From Subtercola boreus (GTDB taxonomy: Bacteria > Actinomycetota > Actinomycetes > Actinomycetales > Microbacteriaceae), in contig NZ_VFOO01000001.1 in the NCBI RefSeq assembly GCF_006716115.1, forward strand, positions 3,224,001 to 3,288,000: a stretch of 64,000 nt of DNA, read 5' to 3'. Each line of letters opens with the position of its first letter. The stretch's first letter is position 1. Below are positions 26,853 through 35,489 of this stretch, in pieces. Below the pieces are notes generated by a model. That model was not told where the DNA came from. It did not search any database and was given only the letters and a program-made list of their open reading frames with translations. The position numbers were made by a program, and so were the translations under genes.

Positions 26853-28399
26853 AACCCCCTGCCCGCGGAGCCCGCCCCCGGATGATCGTCAACCGTGAAC
26901 TGCGCACGGGCAAGGCATCGCCCAAGGGCCTGGTGCTCGCGATCTGCTGCCTGAGCCTGTTCATCGTGTCGATGGACGTGACGATCGTGAATGTGGCGCT
27001 GCCCTCCATCCGCGTCGACTTCGGGGCGTCGGTCTCCGACCTCCAGTGGGTGATCGACGGCTACACCCTGACGATTGCGAGCTTCCTGCTGCTCTCCGGC
27101 TCGATGGCCGACCGGTTCGGGCGTCGCCGGGTGTTCCAGATCGGCCTGGTCGTCTTCAGCCTCGGCTCACTGCTCTGCAGCATCGCGCCGAGCATCGGCT
27201 TCCTGATCTTCGCGCGCGTGCTGCAGGCCCTCGGCGGCTCGATGCTGAACCCCGTGGCGATGTCGATCATCACCAACACCTTCACGGGTGCCAAGGAGCG
27301 GGCGCGCGCGGTCGGCGTCTGGGGCGCGATCGTGGGCGTCAGCATGGCGTTCGGCCCGCTGATCGGTGGCGCGCTCACCGAGAGCATCGGCTGGCGGTCG
27401 GTGTTCTGGGTGAACGTTCCGGTCGGCATCGCCGCGATCATCCTGTGCGCCGTGTTCGTACCAGAGTCGCGTGCCGCGGTCGCCCGCCGGCTCGACCCGC
27501 TCGGCCAGCTCTTCGTGGTCGTGGCGCTCGTCTCGCTCGTCTTCGGCCTGATCGAAGGGCCGAGGCAGGGCTGGTCGAATCCTCTGATCATCGGCCTGTT
27601 CCTGCTCGCGGCGGTCGCCGTCGCCCTGCTCATCCGGCACGAGGGTCGTACGCGTGAACCCTTCGTCGACCTGCGGTTCTTCCGCAGCATCCCGTTCAGC
27701 TCGGCGACGATCACCGCGGTGAGCGGGTTCGCGGCCTACGGGGCGTTCCTCTTCGTCAACGCGCTCTACCTGCAGGATGTGCGGGGGCTCTCGGCCTTCC
27801 ACACCGGCCTCTACATGCTGCCGCTCGCCGTCGCGACGCTTGTCTGCTCACTCATCTCAGGTCGCCTCGTCGCCCGGTTCGGCACCCGTCCCTCGCTCGT
27901 GCTGGCCGGTTCGCTGATCGCGGCCAGCGCCCTGGTGCTGACCACGCTGACCATCGACACCCCGAACGTGGTGCTGCTCGGCGCGTACGTGCTCTTCGGG
28001 CTGGGATTTGGGATGATCAACGCACCGATCACGACGACAGCGGTCTCCGGCATGCCCCGCTCCCAGGCGGGCGTGGCCGCCGGTCTCGCCTCGACCAGCC
28101 GGCAGACGGGCGCCTCCATCGGTGTGGCGCTCGCCGGAACCGTGACGGCGGCGGGCGCGGCTGGCGTGATCGGGGCACCGTTCGCCGTGGCGACTCATCC
28201 GCTCTGGTGGATCGTGATCGGCTGCGGGGCGGTCATCGTGATCCTCGGCATCGTGTCGTCGTCGGCGTGGGCGCGCCGCAGCACCGAGCGCATCGCGCAC
28301 CTGCTCGCCGACGAACCCGCCGCAGAGACGACGCCGCCGCAGGCGGAGTCCGTCGGCACAGCGAAGAGTGTCCAGACGCAGGGGAGCGTTCATGACTGA
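26837..28399 (+). CDS. DHA2-type MFS exporter (EmrB/QacA-like)
   Basis: 520 residues, about 14 helices. Motifs: LSLFIVSMDVTIVNVALPSI (TM1), motif A GSMADRFGRRRVFQ, motif C WGAIVGVSMAFGPLIGG and WRSVFWVNVPVG. GTG 26837 lies at the predicted transcription start, so translation would be leaderless; ATG 26882, in frame and 45 bases later with GCGGAG upstream, is an equally good start and keeps all helices. The stop overlaps the MarR start by eight bases. Likely drug or metabolite efflux, controlled by that MarR. Confidence 0.9.
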   Translation: MFTTVEPPARGARPRMIVNRELRTGKASPKGLVLAICCLSLFIVSMDVTIVNVALPSIRVDFGASVSDLQWVIDGYTLTIASFLLLSGSMADRFGRRRVFQIGLVVFSLGSLLCSIAPSIGFLIFARVLQALGGSMLNPVAMSIITNTFTGAKERARAVGVWGAIVGVSMAFGPLIGGALTESIGWRSVFWVNVPVGIAAIILCAVFVPESRAAVARRLDPLGQLFVVVALVSLVFGLIEGPRQGWSNPLIIGLFLLAAVAVALLIRHEGRTREPFVDLRFFRSIPFSSATITAVSGFAAYGAFLFVNALYLQDVRGLSAFHTGLYMLPLAVATLVCSLISGRLVARFGTRPSLVLAGSLIAASALVLTTLTIDTPNVVLLGAYVLFGLGFGMINAPITTTAVSGMPRSQAGVAAGLASTSRQTGASIGVALAGTVTAAGAAGVIGAPFAVATHPLWWIVIGCGAVIVILGIVSSSAWARRSTERIAHLLADEPAAETTPPQAESVGTAKSVQTQGSVHD

Positions 28400-28823
28400 C
28401 CGGACAGATGAGGTGTGGGCGTCGATGCTCGACATCGTGACGCACAACCTCGAGGACTGGCGGAGCGTTGTCTCCGAAGCGGTCGGGCTGCCGTTCAGTC
28501 GCGTCCGTGTGATCCGGCGGCTGTCCGCCGCGCCGCTGACGATGGGCGGCCTGGCCGACGCGGCGGGAATGGATGCTCCCGCTGCCAGCGTCGCCGTGAA
28601 TGACCTCGAGCGGCGGGGCCTCGTGGTTCGCGCGACGGATCCGTCGAACCGGCGGGTGCGGATGGTCGCGCTGACGGCCGAGGGGCGCGAGATGCTCGAT
28701 CGTGTGCATGCTGTGCGCCCGGTCGCGCCGCCCGAGTTCACCGTGCTCGGCTCCGCAGAGCTCGAGGTGCTGGCGGGCATCCTGAGCCGCGTCGAGGACG
28801 CCGCGGAGCTGACTCGCGCCTGA
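28392..28823 (+). CDS. MarR family regulator of the exporter
   Basis: 143 residues from ATG 28392, overlapping the exporter stop (GGGGAG upstream). Winged-helix pattern RLSAAPLTMGGLADAAGMDAPAASVAVNDLERRGLVVRATDPSNRRVRMVALTAEG is present in order (recognition helix APAASVAVNDLERRGLV, wing DPSNRRVRMVALT). Translationally coupled to the transporter, hence probably its ligand-responsive repressor. Confidence 0.9.
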   Translation: MTDRTDEVWASMLDIVTHNLEDWRSVVSEAVGLPFSRVRVIRRLSAAPLTMGGLADAAGMDAPAASVAVNDLERRGLVVRATDPSNRRVRMVALTAEGREMLDRVHAVRPVAPPEFTVLGSAELEVLAGILSRVEDAAELTRA

Positions 28824-28912
28824 GCCCGCGCGTCCGAGCCGCGTCCCGACCGTGCCGGGGGCGTAATCTCGACCTCGACGATGGTGTGTGGAACGAGCAG
28901 TGGGAGGCTTCG

Positions 28913-29830
28913 ATGAGAGCGATCCGGTACGACACGTATGGCGGGCCCGAGGTGCTGCAGCAGGTCGAGGTCGAGGTTCCGACCCCGAAGCCGGATGAGG
29001 TGCTGGTGGCCGTGCGCTTCGCCGCCGTGAACCCGTTCGACCTGAAGCTCCGCTCCGGGGCTATGGAGGGCATGGTGAAGGTCGCCTTCCCGGTGACGCC
29101 CGGCAGTGAGATCGCGGGGGTGGTCACCGCCCTCGGCGCGGAGGTCGCCGACAGCGCAGAGCTCGCCGTCGGCGACGAGGTCTTCGGCTGGGCGACGAGC
29201 GGCGGATACGCCGAGTTCGCGACGGCCGCGGTCGTCGCCCGCCGCCCGCAGGGGCTCCGGGAGGAGATCGCAGCCGCGCTTCCGGTGGCCGGTGAAGCGG
29301 CTCTCCGCGGCCTCCGCCTGCTCGGGCTGTCGGCGGGCGAGACGCTCCTGGTGCACGGGGCGGCCGGCGCGGTCGGATCCCTCGCGGTGCAGCTCGCGGT
29401 CGCCCGGGGCGTGACCGTCATCGGCACCTGCAGCGAGAAGGACGCGGAGGCCGTGCGCGAACTCGGTGCCCATCCCGTGCGCTACGGCGACGGGGTCTTC
29501 GAGCGTGTGCGCGAACTCGCGCCCGAGGGCGTCGACGCGGTGCTCGACGCGGCCGGGGCGGGGGACCTGCCCGGCTCGATCGACCTGGTGGGCGGCACGG
29601 AACGCGTCATCACCCTGGCGGATCCGGCGGCGTACGGCCTCGGCGTGACCTTCTCGTCGGGCGGACGCAGAGACCAGACTCCGGATGCCCTGCGGCAGCT
29701 CGCCGACGCGGCCCTGTCAGGGGCTCTCGTTCTGCCGCCGGCGCGGCATCTGCCCCTCGCGGAGGCTGCCGAGGCGCATCGCCTGGTCGCGGCGGGAGGC
29801 CAGCGGGGCAAGGTACTGCTCGACACCTGA
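28913..29830 (+). CDS. NADP-dependent oxidoreductase, quinone oxidoreductase (MDR) type
   Basis: 305 residues, ATG 28913 with GGGAGG upstream. GroES-like start MRAIRYDTYGGPEVLQ, AAVNPFDLKLRSG, PGSEIAGVV, and nucleotide motif HGAAGAVGSLAVQLAVARG. Zinc-binding Cys/His of alcohol dehydrogenases are absent, as in zeta-crystallin-type quinone reductases. Convergent with the MocR gene. Confidence 0.9.
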   Translation: MRAIRYDTYGGPEVLQQVEVEVPTPKPDEVLVAVRFAAVNPFDLKLRSGAMEGMVKVAFPVTPGSEIAGVVTALGAEVADSAELAVGDEVFGWATSGGYAEFATAAVVARRPQGLREEIAAALPVAGEAALRGLRLLGLSAGETLLVHGAAGAVGSLAVQLAVARGVTVIGTCSEKDAEAVRELGAHPVRYGDGVFERVRELAPEGVDAVLDAAGAGDLPGSIDLVGGTERVITLADPAAYGLGVTFSSGGRRDQTPDALRQLADAALSGALVLPPARHLPLAEAAEAHRLVAAGGQRGKVLLDT

Positions 29831-29850
29831 GCGGAGTCGGAGGCGCCCGG

Positions 29851-31431
29851 TCAGACCATGTCGGCGAATTCGGGCAGCTGGCTGCCGATCGATCGGGCTT
29901 CGATCTCCCGCCATGACGTCTGGAGGGCATCCACCGCCCGCTGCGTCTCCCTGGGGGAGTAGTTGATCGGCAGGCGGAGGAACCGCTCGAAGGCTCCGCC
30001 GATGCCGAAACGGGGGCCGGCGGTGAAGAGCACGCCGTGGCTGCGGGCCGTGAGAACCAGTTGTGAGCTGACCGGCCGGCCGATGTTGACCCATGCGCAG
30101 AGGCCGCCGTGCACAGCCGGGAGGCTCCAGCCGGGCAGGCTCCGGCCGAGGGCGGCGTAGAGTTCGTCGCGACCGCTTTCGAGCTGGCGGATGCGAGCCG
30201 GCAGCAGTTCGGCCGTCCGCCGCACCAGTGTGGCCGTCACCAGCTGTTCGAACAGGGCCGTTCCGATGTCGACGGAGGCGCGCACCGCCAGGAGGCGGCG
30301 GACCATCGACGTGTCGGCCCGGAGCCAGCCGATCCGGAGCCCGCCCCAGAAGGTCTTGCTGGCGGATCCAAGCAGGATCGCGTCACCGTATGCCGCGAGG
30401 GGCATATAGGGTTCGCCATCTGCTGCGGCGGGCCGGTCGATGTCGAGTTCTGCTGTTGTCTCGTCGGCGACCAGCACCGTGGCGGAGGCGGCAGCGGCGG
30501 CCACCAGCCGGCGACGGAAGGACGGACTCATCGACTCGCCGGTCGGATTGTGGAAGTCGGGCATGACGTAGGCAATGGTCGGCGCGGACTGGGCGAGAGT
30601 GTCGAGCAGGGCATCCTCGTCCCAACCGGAGCCTCCGGTGACCGTCACGGGGAGCAGCCTCGCCCCGGCGGCCACGAGAGTGTCGGCGGCGTGCGGGTAG
30701 GTGGGTGTCTCGACGATCACCCGGTCGCCCCGGGAGAGAAGCGCGCGGGCGATGAGGCCGAGAGCATTCAGGGCGCCGGACGTCACCATGATCTGGTCGG
30801 GTTCGGTCGGCAGGCCGCGCTCGGTGTACCGGTCGGCGATGGCCTCCCGGAGTGCCGGCAGGCCGTGTGCCTCGTAGCCGAGGGTGCCGAGCAGGGGGAC
30901 GATGTCTGCGGCGGCCTGCTGCATGGCCTCAGCCACGCCCGCCGAAGCCGGCAGGGCGGCCTGGCTGAAGTTCAGGGGGGCGAGGTCGACGCCGCGTGGC
31001 TCCGCCCACGACGCGGTGGGGGCCAGACGCGGCCGAGGGCGTGGCGCTCCCGCGGAGACAGACGTGACGGCGCCGCCGGCACGCCCGCCCGGCTCGACGA
31101 GCCGCAGGGCCGGAGGCTGCACGGAGCGGGGCACCGGGTGGATCGAGGCTCTGTCGTCTCCCGGCAGCCGGGTCACACTCCCCGACCCGCGCACACTGCT
31201 GAGGTACCCGGCCTCCCTCAGCTCGCGATAGGCGGCCGCGACGGTGCTGCGGCTCAGCCCGAGCCGCGTCGAGAGCTCGCGTTCTGCGGGGAGCCTGCTG
31301 CCCACGAGGACGCGACCGTCGAGCACGAGCAGGCGGATCCTGTCGGCGAGGGCGCGGTAGGCGGGGCCGTCGCCCGTCCAGTCCCCCAGCAGAACGGTGA
31401 GGGAGCGTGCGGTCACATGGAGAGTCGCCAT
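29851..31431 (-). CDS. MocR-type regulator (GntR HTH fused to aminotransferase)
   Basis: 526 residues. GntR HTH (RLPAERELSTRLGLSRSTVAAAYRELREAGYL) at residues 45-80, linker of about 80 residues, then a fold-type I aminotransferase domain with YVMPDFHNPTGESMS and the PLP lysine in LLGSASKTFWGGLRIGWL. MocR proteins use bound PLP or an aldimine as signal. Divergent from the small membrane/PhzF pair, which it may control; two ATTGGC direct repeats lie between. Confidence 0.92.
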   Translation of the reverse strand: MATLHVTARSLTVLLGDWTGDGPAYRALADRIRLLVLDGRVLVGSRLPAERELSTRLGLSRSTVAAAYRELREAGYLSSVRGSGSVTRLPGDDRASIHPVPRSVQPPALRLVEPGGRAGGAVTSVSAGAPRPRPRLAPTASWAEPRGVDLAPLNFSQAALPASAGVAEAMQQAAADIVPLLGTLGYEAHGLPALREAIADRYTERGLPTEPDQIMVTSGALNALGLIARALLSRGDRVIVETPTYPHAADTLVAAGARLLPVTVTGGSGWDEDALLDTLAQSAPTIAYVMPDFHNPTGESMSPSFRRRLVAAAAASATVLVADETTAELDIDRPAAADGEPYMPLAAYGDAILLGSASKTFWGGLRIGWLRADTSMVRRLLAVRASVDIGTALFEQLVTATLVRRTAELLPARIRQLESGRDELYAALGRSLPGWSLPAVHGGLCAWVNIGRPVSSQLVLTARSHGVLFTAGPRFGIGGAFERFLRLPINYSPRETQRAVDALQTSWREIEARSIGSQLPEFADMV

Positions 31432-31444
31432 GAGTCCACTTTAC

Positions 31445-31478
31445 CCAAATTGGCCTGTTGTCACCAGCCACTATTGGC
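31445..31478. promoter_or_regulatory. Candidate MocR operator (direct repeats)
   Basis: ATTGGC occurs at 31449-31454 and 31473-31478, 24 bp apart, and the first is part of the palindrome CCAAATTGG (31445-31453). Direct repeats about two helical turns apart are the usual MocR site. It lies between the MocR start (31431) and the divergent genes. Confidence 0.5.
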
Positions 31479-31534
31479 TCTTTACTGAGAACAGCGGCAT
31501 CCAATCCCTGCTTTCACGCCGTGTAATTTCAGAA

Positions 31535-31672
31535 GTGGAGTGGTTGATCGTGTTCTTTCTCGCCATACTGGGTCTCATTGGCCTGATTGCAATCGCCTGC
31601 ACGGTGTACGCCGTGCAGACCGACGGCTACGGTTCCCGCAGAACCATTTCGTATGACGGCGGTGAAGTCTGA
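31535..31672 (+). CDS. Small single-pass membrane protein
   Basis: 45 residues from GTG 31535: one helix (WLIVFFLAILGLIGLIAIAC) and a short polar tail ending YDGGEV. The stop shares one base with the PhzF start (TGATG), so the two are coupled. Unknown function; too short for family recognition. Confidence 0.5.
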   Translation: MEWLIVFFLAILGLIGLIAIACTVYAVQTDGYGSRRTISYDGGEV

Positions 31673-32529
31673 TGCGCGCCAGGCCGTTCCGCCAGGTCGA
31701 CGTCTTCTCGGGCGTCCCGTACCGCGGCAACCCGCTGGCCGTGGTGCTCGACGGCGAGGGGATCGAGGATGCCGCGCTCGCGGCCTTCGCGAACTGGACG
31801 AACCTCTCGGAGACCACCTTCGTGCTCCCGCCGACTCCCGAGGGTCGAGCCGGCGGCGCCGACTACCGCGTGCGGATCTTCACCCCGGCCCGCGAGTTGC
31901 CCTTCGCCGGGCATCCGACCCTCGGAACCGCGCACGCCTGGCTCGAGGCGGGCAACACGCCTCGCGACCCGGGCACGGTCGTTCAGGAGTGCGGTGTGGG
32001 GCTGGTCGAGGTTCGCCGGCACGACGACCGGCTCGCCTTCGCCGCTCCCGCGCTGAGGCGATCCGGGCCGGTCGAACCGACCGACCTGGCCGTCTTCGCC
32101 GATCTGCTCGACATCGACCCCGCCCGGATCGCCGACTCCAACTGGATCGACAACGGCCCCGGCTGGGTCGGCCTGCTGCTCGAATCCGCCGCCGACGTGC
32201 TCGAGCTCGAACCCCGCCTCGCGGAGCTCAACGGCAGGAGCATCGGCGTGGTCGGTCCCTACCCCGGAACCGGTGAGCACGAGCACCCGCAGTTCGAGGT
32301 GCGCGCCTTCGCCGGCAGCGCGGGCGTGGGCGAAGACCCGGTCACCGGCAGTCTCAACGCGGGCCTGGCCCAGTGGATGATCGGGGCGGGCCACGCGCCG
32401 GAGCACTACCTCGCGGGCCAGGGCGGCCGGCTCGGGCGGAACGGCCTCGTTCACCTCGACCGCATCGACGGGCAGGTGTGGGTGGGCGGCAGAAGCACCA
32501 CGTGCATCACGGGCACGGTCATCCTGTAG
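31672..32529 (+). CDS. PhzF family phenazine-biosynthesis-like isomerase
   Basis: 285 residues. Diagnostic PhzF start RPFRQVDVFSGVPYRGNPLAVVLDGEG, with catalytic Glu in LSETTFVLPP, FTPARELPFAGHPTLGTAHAWL and C-terminal GVGEDPVTGSLNAGLAQWMI. The family are epimerase/isomerases; outside phenazine clusters the substrate is unknown. It follows the small membrane gene and is divergent from the MocR regulator. Confidence 0.92.
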   Translation: MRARPFRQVDVFSGVPYRGNPLAVVLDGEGIEDAALAAFANWTNLSETTFVLPPTPEGRAGGADYRVRIFTPARELPFAGHPTLGTAHAWLEAGNTPRDPGTVVQECGVGLVEVRRHDDRLAFAAPALRRSGPVEPTDLAVFADLLDIDPARIADSNWIDNGPGWVGLLLESAADVLELEPRLAELNGRSIGVVGPYPGTGEHEHPQFEVRAFAGSAGVGEDPVTGSLNAGLAQWMIGAGHAPEHYLAGQGGRLGRNGLVHLDRIDGQVWVGGRSTTCITGTVIL

Positions 32530-32566
32530 CGAGGAGCCGGGCGCACCCCGCGTGGGAAGATGAGAT

Positions 32567-33751
32567 GTGACCGCCACCCGCCCCGCCCGCCTGCACCCCC
32601 GGCGGTGGCGGTGGCTGATCGTCGTGGTCGCGGCCCTGCTGGTGCTGACCCTCGCGGCCGTCATCACGGCCGCCGTGCTGGTCAAGCGGGCACCGACCGT
32701 GGCGGCTCTCGCCGACGCGCAACCGGGTGCCTGGTCGAGCGTCTCGCTCGGCGACCCGGCCCGGAACGCCGACGGCTCGGCGTACAACCTCTTCGTGCGG
32801 CCCGGTTCCAGCCAGAACCTCATCGTCTTCTTCGGCGACGGCGGCCTGAACTGGAACGCGGGGACGACCCTCGAGCCCATCACCCCGCAGTCCAGCCTGT
32901 TCGGTGGTGGCGGCAACTTCTACACGAACAACGTGCCGTTCTACGAGCTGAACACCTTCGGCGGGCTGCTCCGCACCGACGCTGACGCGCCCTTCGCCTC
33001 CTCGACGATCGTGTACGTGCCGACGACCACCGGCGACCTGGGTGTCGGCGACGCGCAGAACGTCACGATGACCACCGTCGACGGTCCGACGGCCACGGCC
33101 GACTTCAACGGCTACAACAACACGACCGCCGCCCTCGACTGGGTCTACGCGAACGTCGCCGACCCGGCGAGCGTGCTGGTCGCGGGAGCCGGTACGGGCG
33201 GACTGAACGCCGCGTTCTGGCTGGGCCCGATCGGCGACCACTACGGCACCGCGCCGCTCGTCGAGTACTCCGACAGCTCCTTCATCACCGCGACGTCGCT
33301 CGACTACACGATCGAAGGTCTCTGGGGCTCGCAGTTCGAGAAGCGTTTCGGCTTCGCGCCGGGTGCCGATCCGCTCGGCGCGGCCGTGGCCCACAACCAG
33401 TCCCGGTTCGGCAGCCGCCTCACCTCGCTGGTGTCCCAGACCGTGCTCGACAAGACCCTCGCCGGTTTCTCGGCAGGCCTCGACGACGGCTACTACACGC
33501 CTCAGGCGGGCGCGGACTGGAACTACGCGATGAAGTCCGCGTTCCGCACGCTCAGCGGATCCGCCGTCGGGGCGTACGTCTACGTGACCGACACCGGCGC
33601 AGACGGGAACGGTGAGACGCGGCACGTGCTCTCGACGGTCGACACCTTCCAGACCGACCGGCAGAACGGCATCACCGTCGAGGAGTGGCTGGCCGCGGCC
33701 GTGCTGCAGGGGCATCCGGAGTCCGTCGGCGCAGAGCTGCTGCGCCGGTAG
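32567..33751 (+). CDS. Pectin acetylesterase/Notum-like protein, degenerate active site
   Basis: 394 residues from GTG 32567; a basic N-terminus and one helix (WLIVVVAALLVLTLAAVITAAV) anchor it with the bulk outside the cell. The ectodomain resembles the pectinacetylesterase/Notum family: NLIVFFGDGGLNWN, IVYVPTTTGDLGVGD, NGYNNTTAALDWVYANVADP, then VLVAGAGTGGLNAAFW. In active members this elbow is G-x-S-A-G-G; here it reads AGAGTGG, so the nucleophile serine is replaced. The Asp (YSDSS) and a His (ETRHVL) remain. Probably a binding or scaffold protein, if homologous (inference). Confidence 0.65.
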   Translation: MTATRPARLHPRRWRWLIVVVAALLVLTLAAVITAAVLVKRAPTVAALADAQPGAWSSVSLGDPARNADGSAYNLFVRPGSSQNLIVFFGDGGLNWNAGTTLEPITPQSSLFGGGGNFYTNNVPFYELNTFGGLLRTDADAPFASSTIVYVPTTTGDLGVGDAQNVTMTTVDGPTATADFNGYNNTTAALDWVYANVADPASVLVAGAGTGGLNAAFWLGPIGDHYGTAPLVEYSDSSFITATSLDYTIEGLWGSQFEKRFGFAPGADPLGAAVAHNQSRFGSRLTSLVSQTVLDKTLAGFSAGLDDGYYTPQAGADWNYAMKSAFRTLSGSAVGAYVYVTDTGADGNGETRHVLSTVDTFQTDRQNGITVEEWLAAAVLQGHPESVGAELLRR

Positions 33752-33793
33752 CGTGCTGGCCCGTGCCGCCCGAACAGGTGGTTGACTGGACGA

Positions 33794-35113
33794 ATGGATG
33801 CCGCACCAGACCCCTCCGCCTACATCGACGACTTCGCCCGGTTCATCAGCGCTTCGCCGTCGTCGTACCACGCGGCGGCTGAGGCGGGCCGGCAGCTCGA
33901 GCAGGCCGGATTCACCCGGCTGGTCGAGACCGAGCAGTGGTTCGGGGCGGGCGGTGGCCCGGCCGGGCGGTTCTTCGTCATCCGCGACGGCGCGATCGTG
34001 GCCTGGGTCACGCCGGAGGGCGCCGGCCCGACGAGCCCGTTCCGCATCGTCGGGGCGCACACCGACTCGCCCGGCTTCAAGCTGAAGCCGAAGCCGACCA
34101 TCGCCTCGAACGGCTGGCTGCAGGCCGGGGTCGAGGTCTACGGCGGGCCCTTGCTGAACTCCTGGCTCGACCGCGAACTCGAGCTCGCCGGGCGGCTGGT
34201 GACGCGGGACGGCCGGGAGCACCTCGTGCGCACCGGTCCGTTCCTGCGGATCCCGCAGCTCGCCATCCACCTCGACCGCGACGCGAACGCCGGGCTGACC
34301 CTCGACCGCCAGCGCCACACCGCCCCGGTCTTCGGCGTCGGGGACCTCGGCACGGCCGACCTCGTCGGGCACCTCGCCGGGCTCGCGGATGCCGCACTCA
34401 CCGGTGCCGACGTGCTCGGCTACGACATCCTGACGGCCGACACCGCGGCGCCTGCCCGGTTCGGCCAGGGCGGCATGCTCTTCGCGGCGGGGCGGATGGA
34501 CAACCTGAGCTCGGTCTACGCGGGGCTCCGCGCGCTTCTGGATGTCGCGGCCGACGGCCACGCGGACGGAACAGCACCCCACACCAGCGTGCTCGCCGCC
34601 TTCGACCACGAAGAGCTCGGCTCGGAGTCGCGGTCGGGTGCGAGCGGACCGCTGCTCGACGACATCCTCAGCCGCATCGTGGCGGCGCTCGGTGCGACCG
34701 TCGAGCAGCGGATGCGGGCCTACGCCGGCTCGTGGTGCGTCTCGGCCGATGCCGGGCACTCCGTGCATCCGAACTACCCGGAGAAGCACGACCCCGTGAA
34801 CCGGCCCGTCGCGGGCGGGGGACCGCTGCTGAAGATCAACGGCAACCAGCGGTATGCGACGGATGCGCACGGTGCGGCGCTCTGGGCGATCGCCTGCCGG
34901 GAGGCCGGTGTGGCGTACCAGGAGTTCGTGTCGAACAACACGGTGCCGTGCGGGTCGACGATCGGCCCGCTCACGGCCACCCGCCTCGGTATCCGGGTGG
35001 TGGATGTCGGCGTGCCCCTGCTCTCGATGCACTCGGCCCGCGAGCTCGCCCACGTCAACGACCTCGCGGCCCTCCGCCTGGCCCTCGCCGCCTTCCTGGC
35101 CCCGGCCGCCTGA
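33794..35113 (+). CDS. apeB: M18 family aminopeptidase
   Basis: 439 residues, ATG 33794. Zinc aminopeptidase of family M18: IVGAHTDSPGFKLKPKP (first metal His/Asp), GGPLLNSWLDRELELAGRL, AAGRMDNLSSVYAGL (bridging Asp), AAFDHEELGSESRSGASG (catalytic Glu pair), SADAGHSVHPNYPEKHDP and the final metal His in GVPLLSMHSARELAH. It removes N-terminal, often acidic, residues from peptides in the cytosol. Confidence 0.95.
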   Translation: MDAAPDPSAYIDDFARFISASPSSYHAAAEAGRQLEQAGFTRLVETEQWFGAGGGPAGRFFVIRDGAIVAWVTPEGAGPTSPFRIVGAHTDSPGFKLKPKPTIASNGWLQAGVEVYGGPLLNSWLDRELELAGRLVTRDGREHLVRTGPFLRIPQLAIHLDRDANAGLTLDRQRHTAPVFGVGDLGTADLVGHLAGLADAALTGADVLGYDILTADTAAPARFGQGGMLFAAGRMDNLSSVYAGLRALLDVAADGHADGTAPHTSVLAAFDHEELGSESRSGASGPLLDDILSRIVAALGATVEQRMRAYAGSWCVSADAGHSVHPNYPEKHDPVNRPVAGGGPLLKINGNQRYATDAHGAALWAIACREAGVAYQEFVSNNTVPCGSTIGPLTATRLGIRVVDVGVPLLSMHSARELAHVNDLAALRLALAAFLAPAA

Positions 35114-35154
35114 CCCCCGCCGCCCGACCCTGCCCCCCCCCCGCCAAAGCCGTC

Positions 35155-35208
35155 GGGGAGTCAGAAAGTGCCCCAAAACCGGAGTTCTGGGGCACTTTTC
35201 GACTCCCC
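35155..35208. terminator. Long hairpin between convergent genes
   Basis: Left arm from 35155 (GGGGAGTCAGAAAGTGCCCC) pairs with the right arm ending 35208; the only interior defect is AG (35163-35164) opposite TC, the same defect as in the hairpin at 25616. It lies between the M18 aminopeptidase and the convergent CsbD gene. A C10 run (35133-35142) lies before it and a G22 run after it. Confidence 0.65.
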
Positions 35209-35231
35209 ATGCGCGGAGCGCGCAGGGGAGC

Positions 35232-35253
35232 GGGGGGGGGGGGGGGGGGGGGG
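35232..35253. repeat. 22-base poly-G run
   Basis: An uninterrupted run of 22 G, 12 bases from the end of the convergent CsbD gene. Such a tract is prone to slippage and is also a place where assemblies go wrong. Confidence 0.85.
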
Positions 35254-35264
35254 AGACGGGCGGG

Positions 35265-35438
35265 TCAGCCCTTGAAGACGTCCTTGACGTTCTCGCCGGC
35301 CTTCTTGGCGCTGGCCGAAGCCTGGTCGGCCTTGCCCTCGGCGACCTTGGAGTCGTCGTTGGTGATGTTGCCGACGGCTTCCTTCGCCTTGCCGGCGAGG
35401 TCCTGGGCGGCGTTCTGGATCTTGTCTGATGCACTCAT
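35265..35438 (-). CDS. CsbD family stress-response protein
   Basis: 57 residues: SDKIQNAAQDLAGKAKEAVG and DDSKVAEGKADQASASAKKAGENVKDVFKG read as the CsbD pattern (KGKAKEAVGKxTND...AEGKADQ). ATG 35438 is used; AAAGGA sits at the right distance, whereas ATG 35447 is too close to it. CsbD proteins are general-stress induced and of unknown mechanism. It precedes the Asp23-type locus on the same strand. Confidence 0.9.
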   Translation of the reverse strand: MSASDKIQNAAQDLAGKAKEAVGNITNDDSKVAEGKADQASASAKKAGENVKDVFKG

Positions 35439-35489
35439 GGGAGTCATCCTTTCTGTTGGTGATCTGTGGGTGGTGTGGCCAGGGGAGGC

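Noticed and set aside
32519-35434. A 971-codon open frame on the minus strand
   Set aside because: It is antisense to PhzF, the Notum-like gene and the M18 aminopeptidase, which have clear motifs; the frame is Arg/Val/Gly-rich and has no domain. Typical antisense openness in high-GC DNA.
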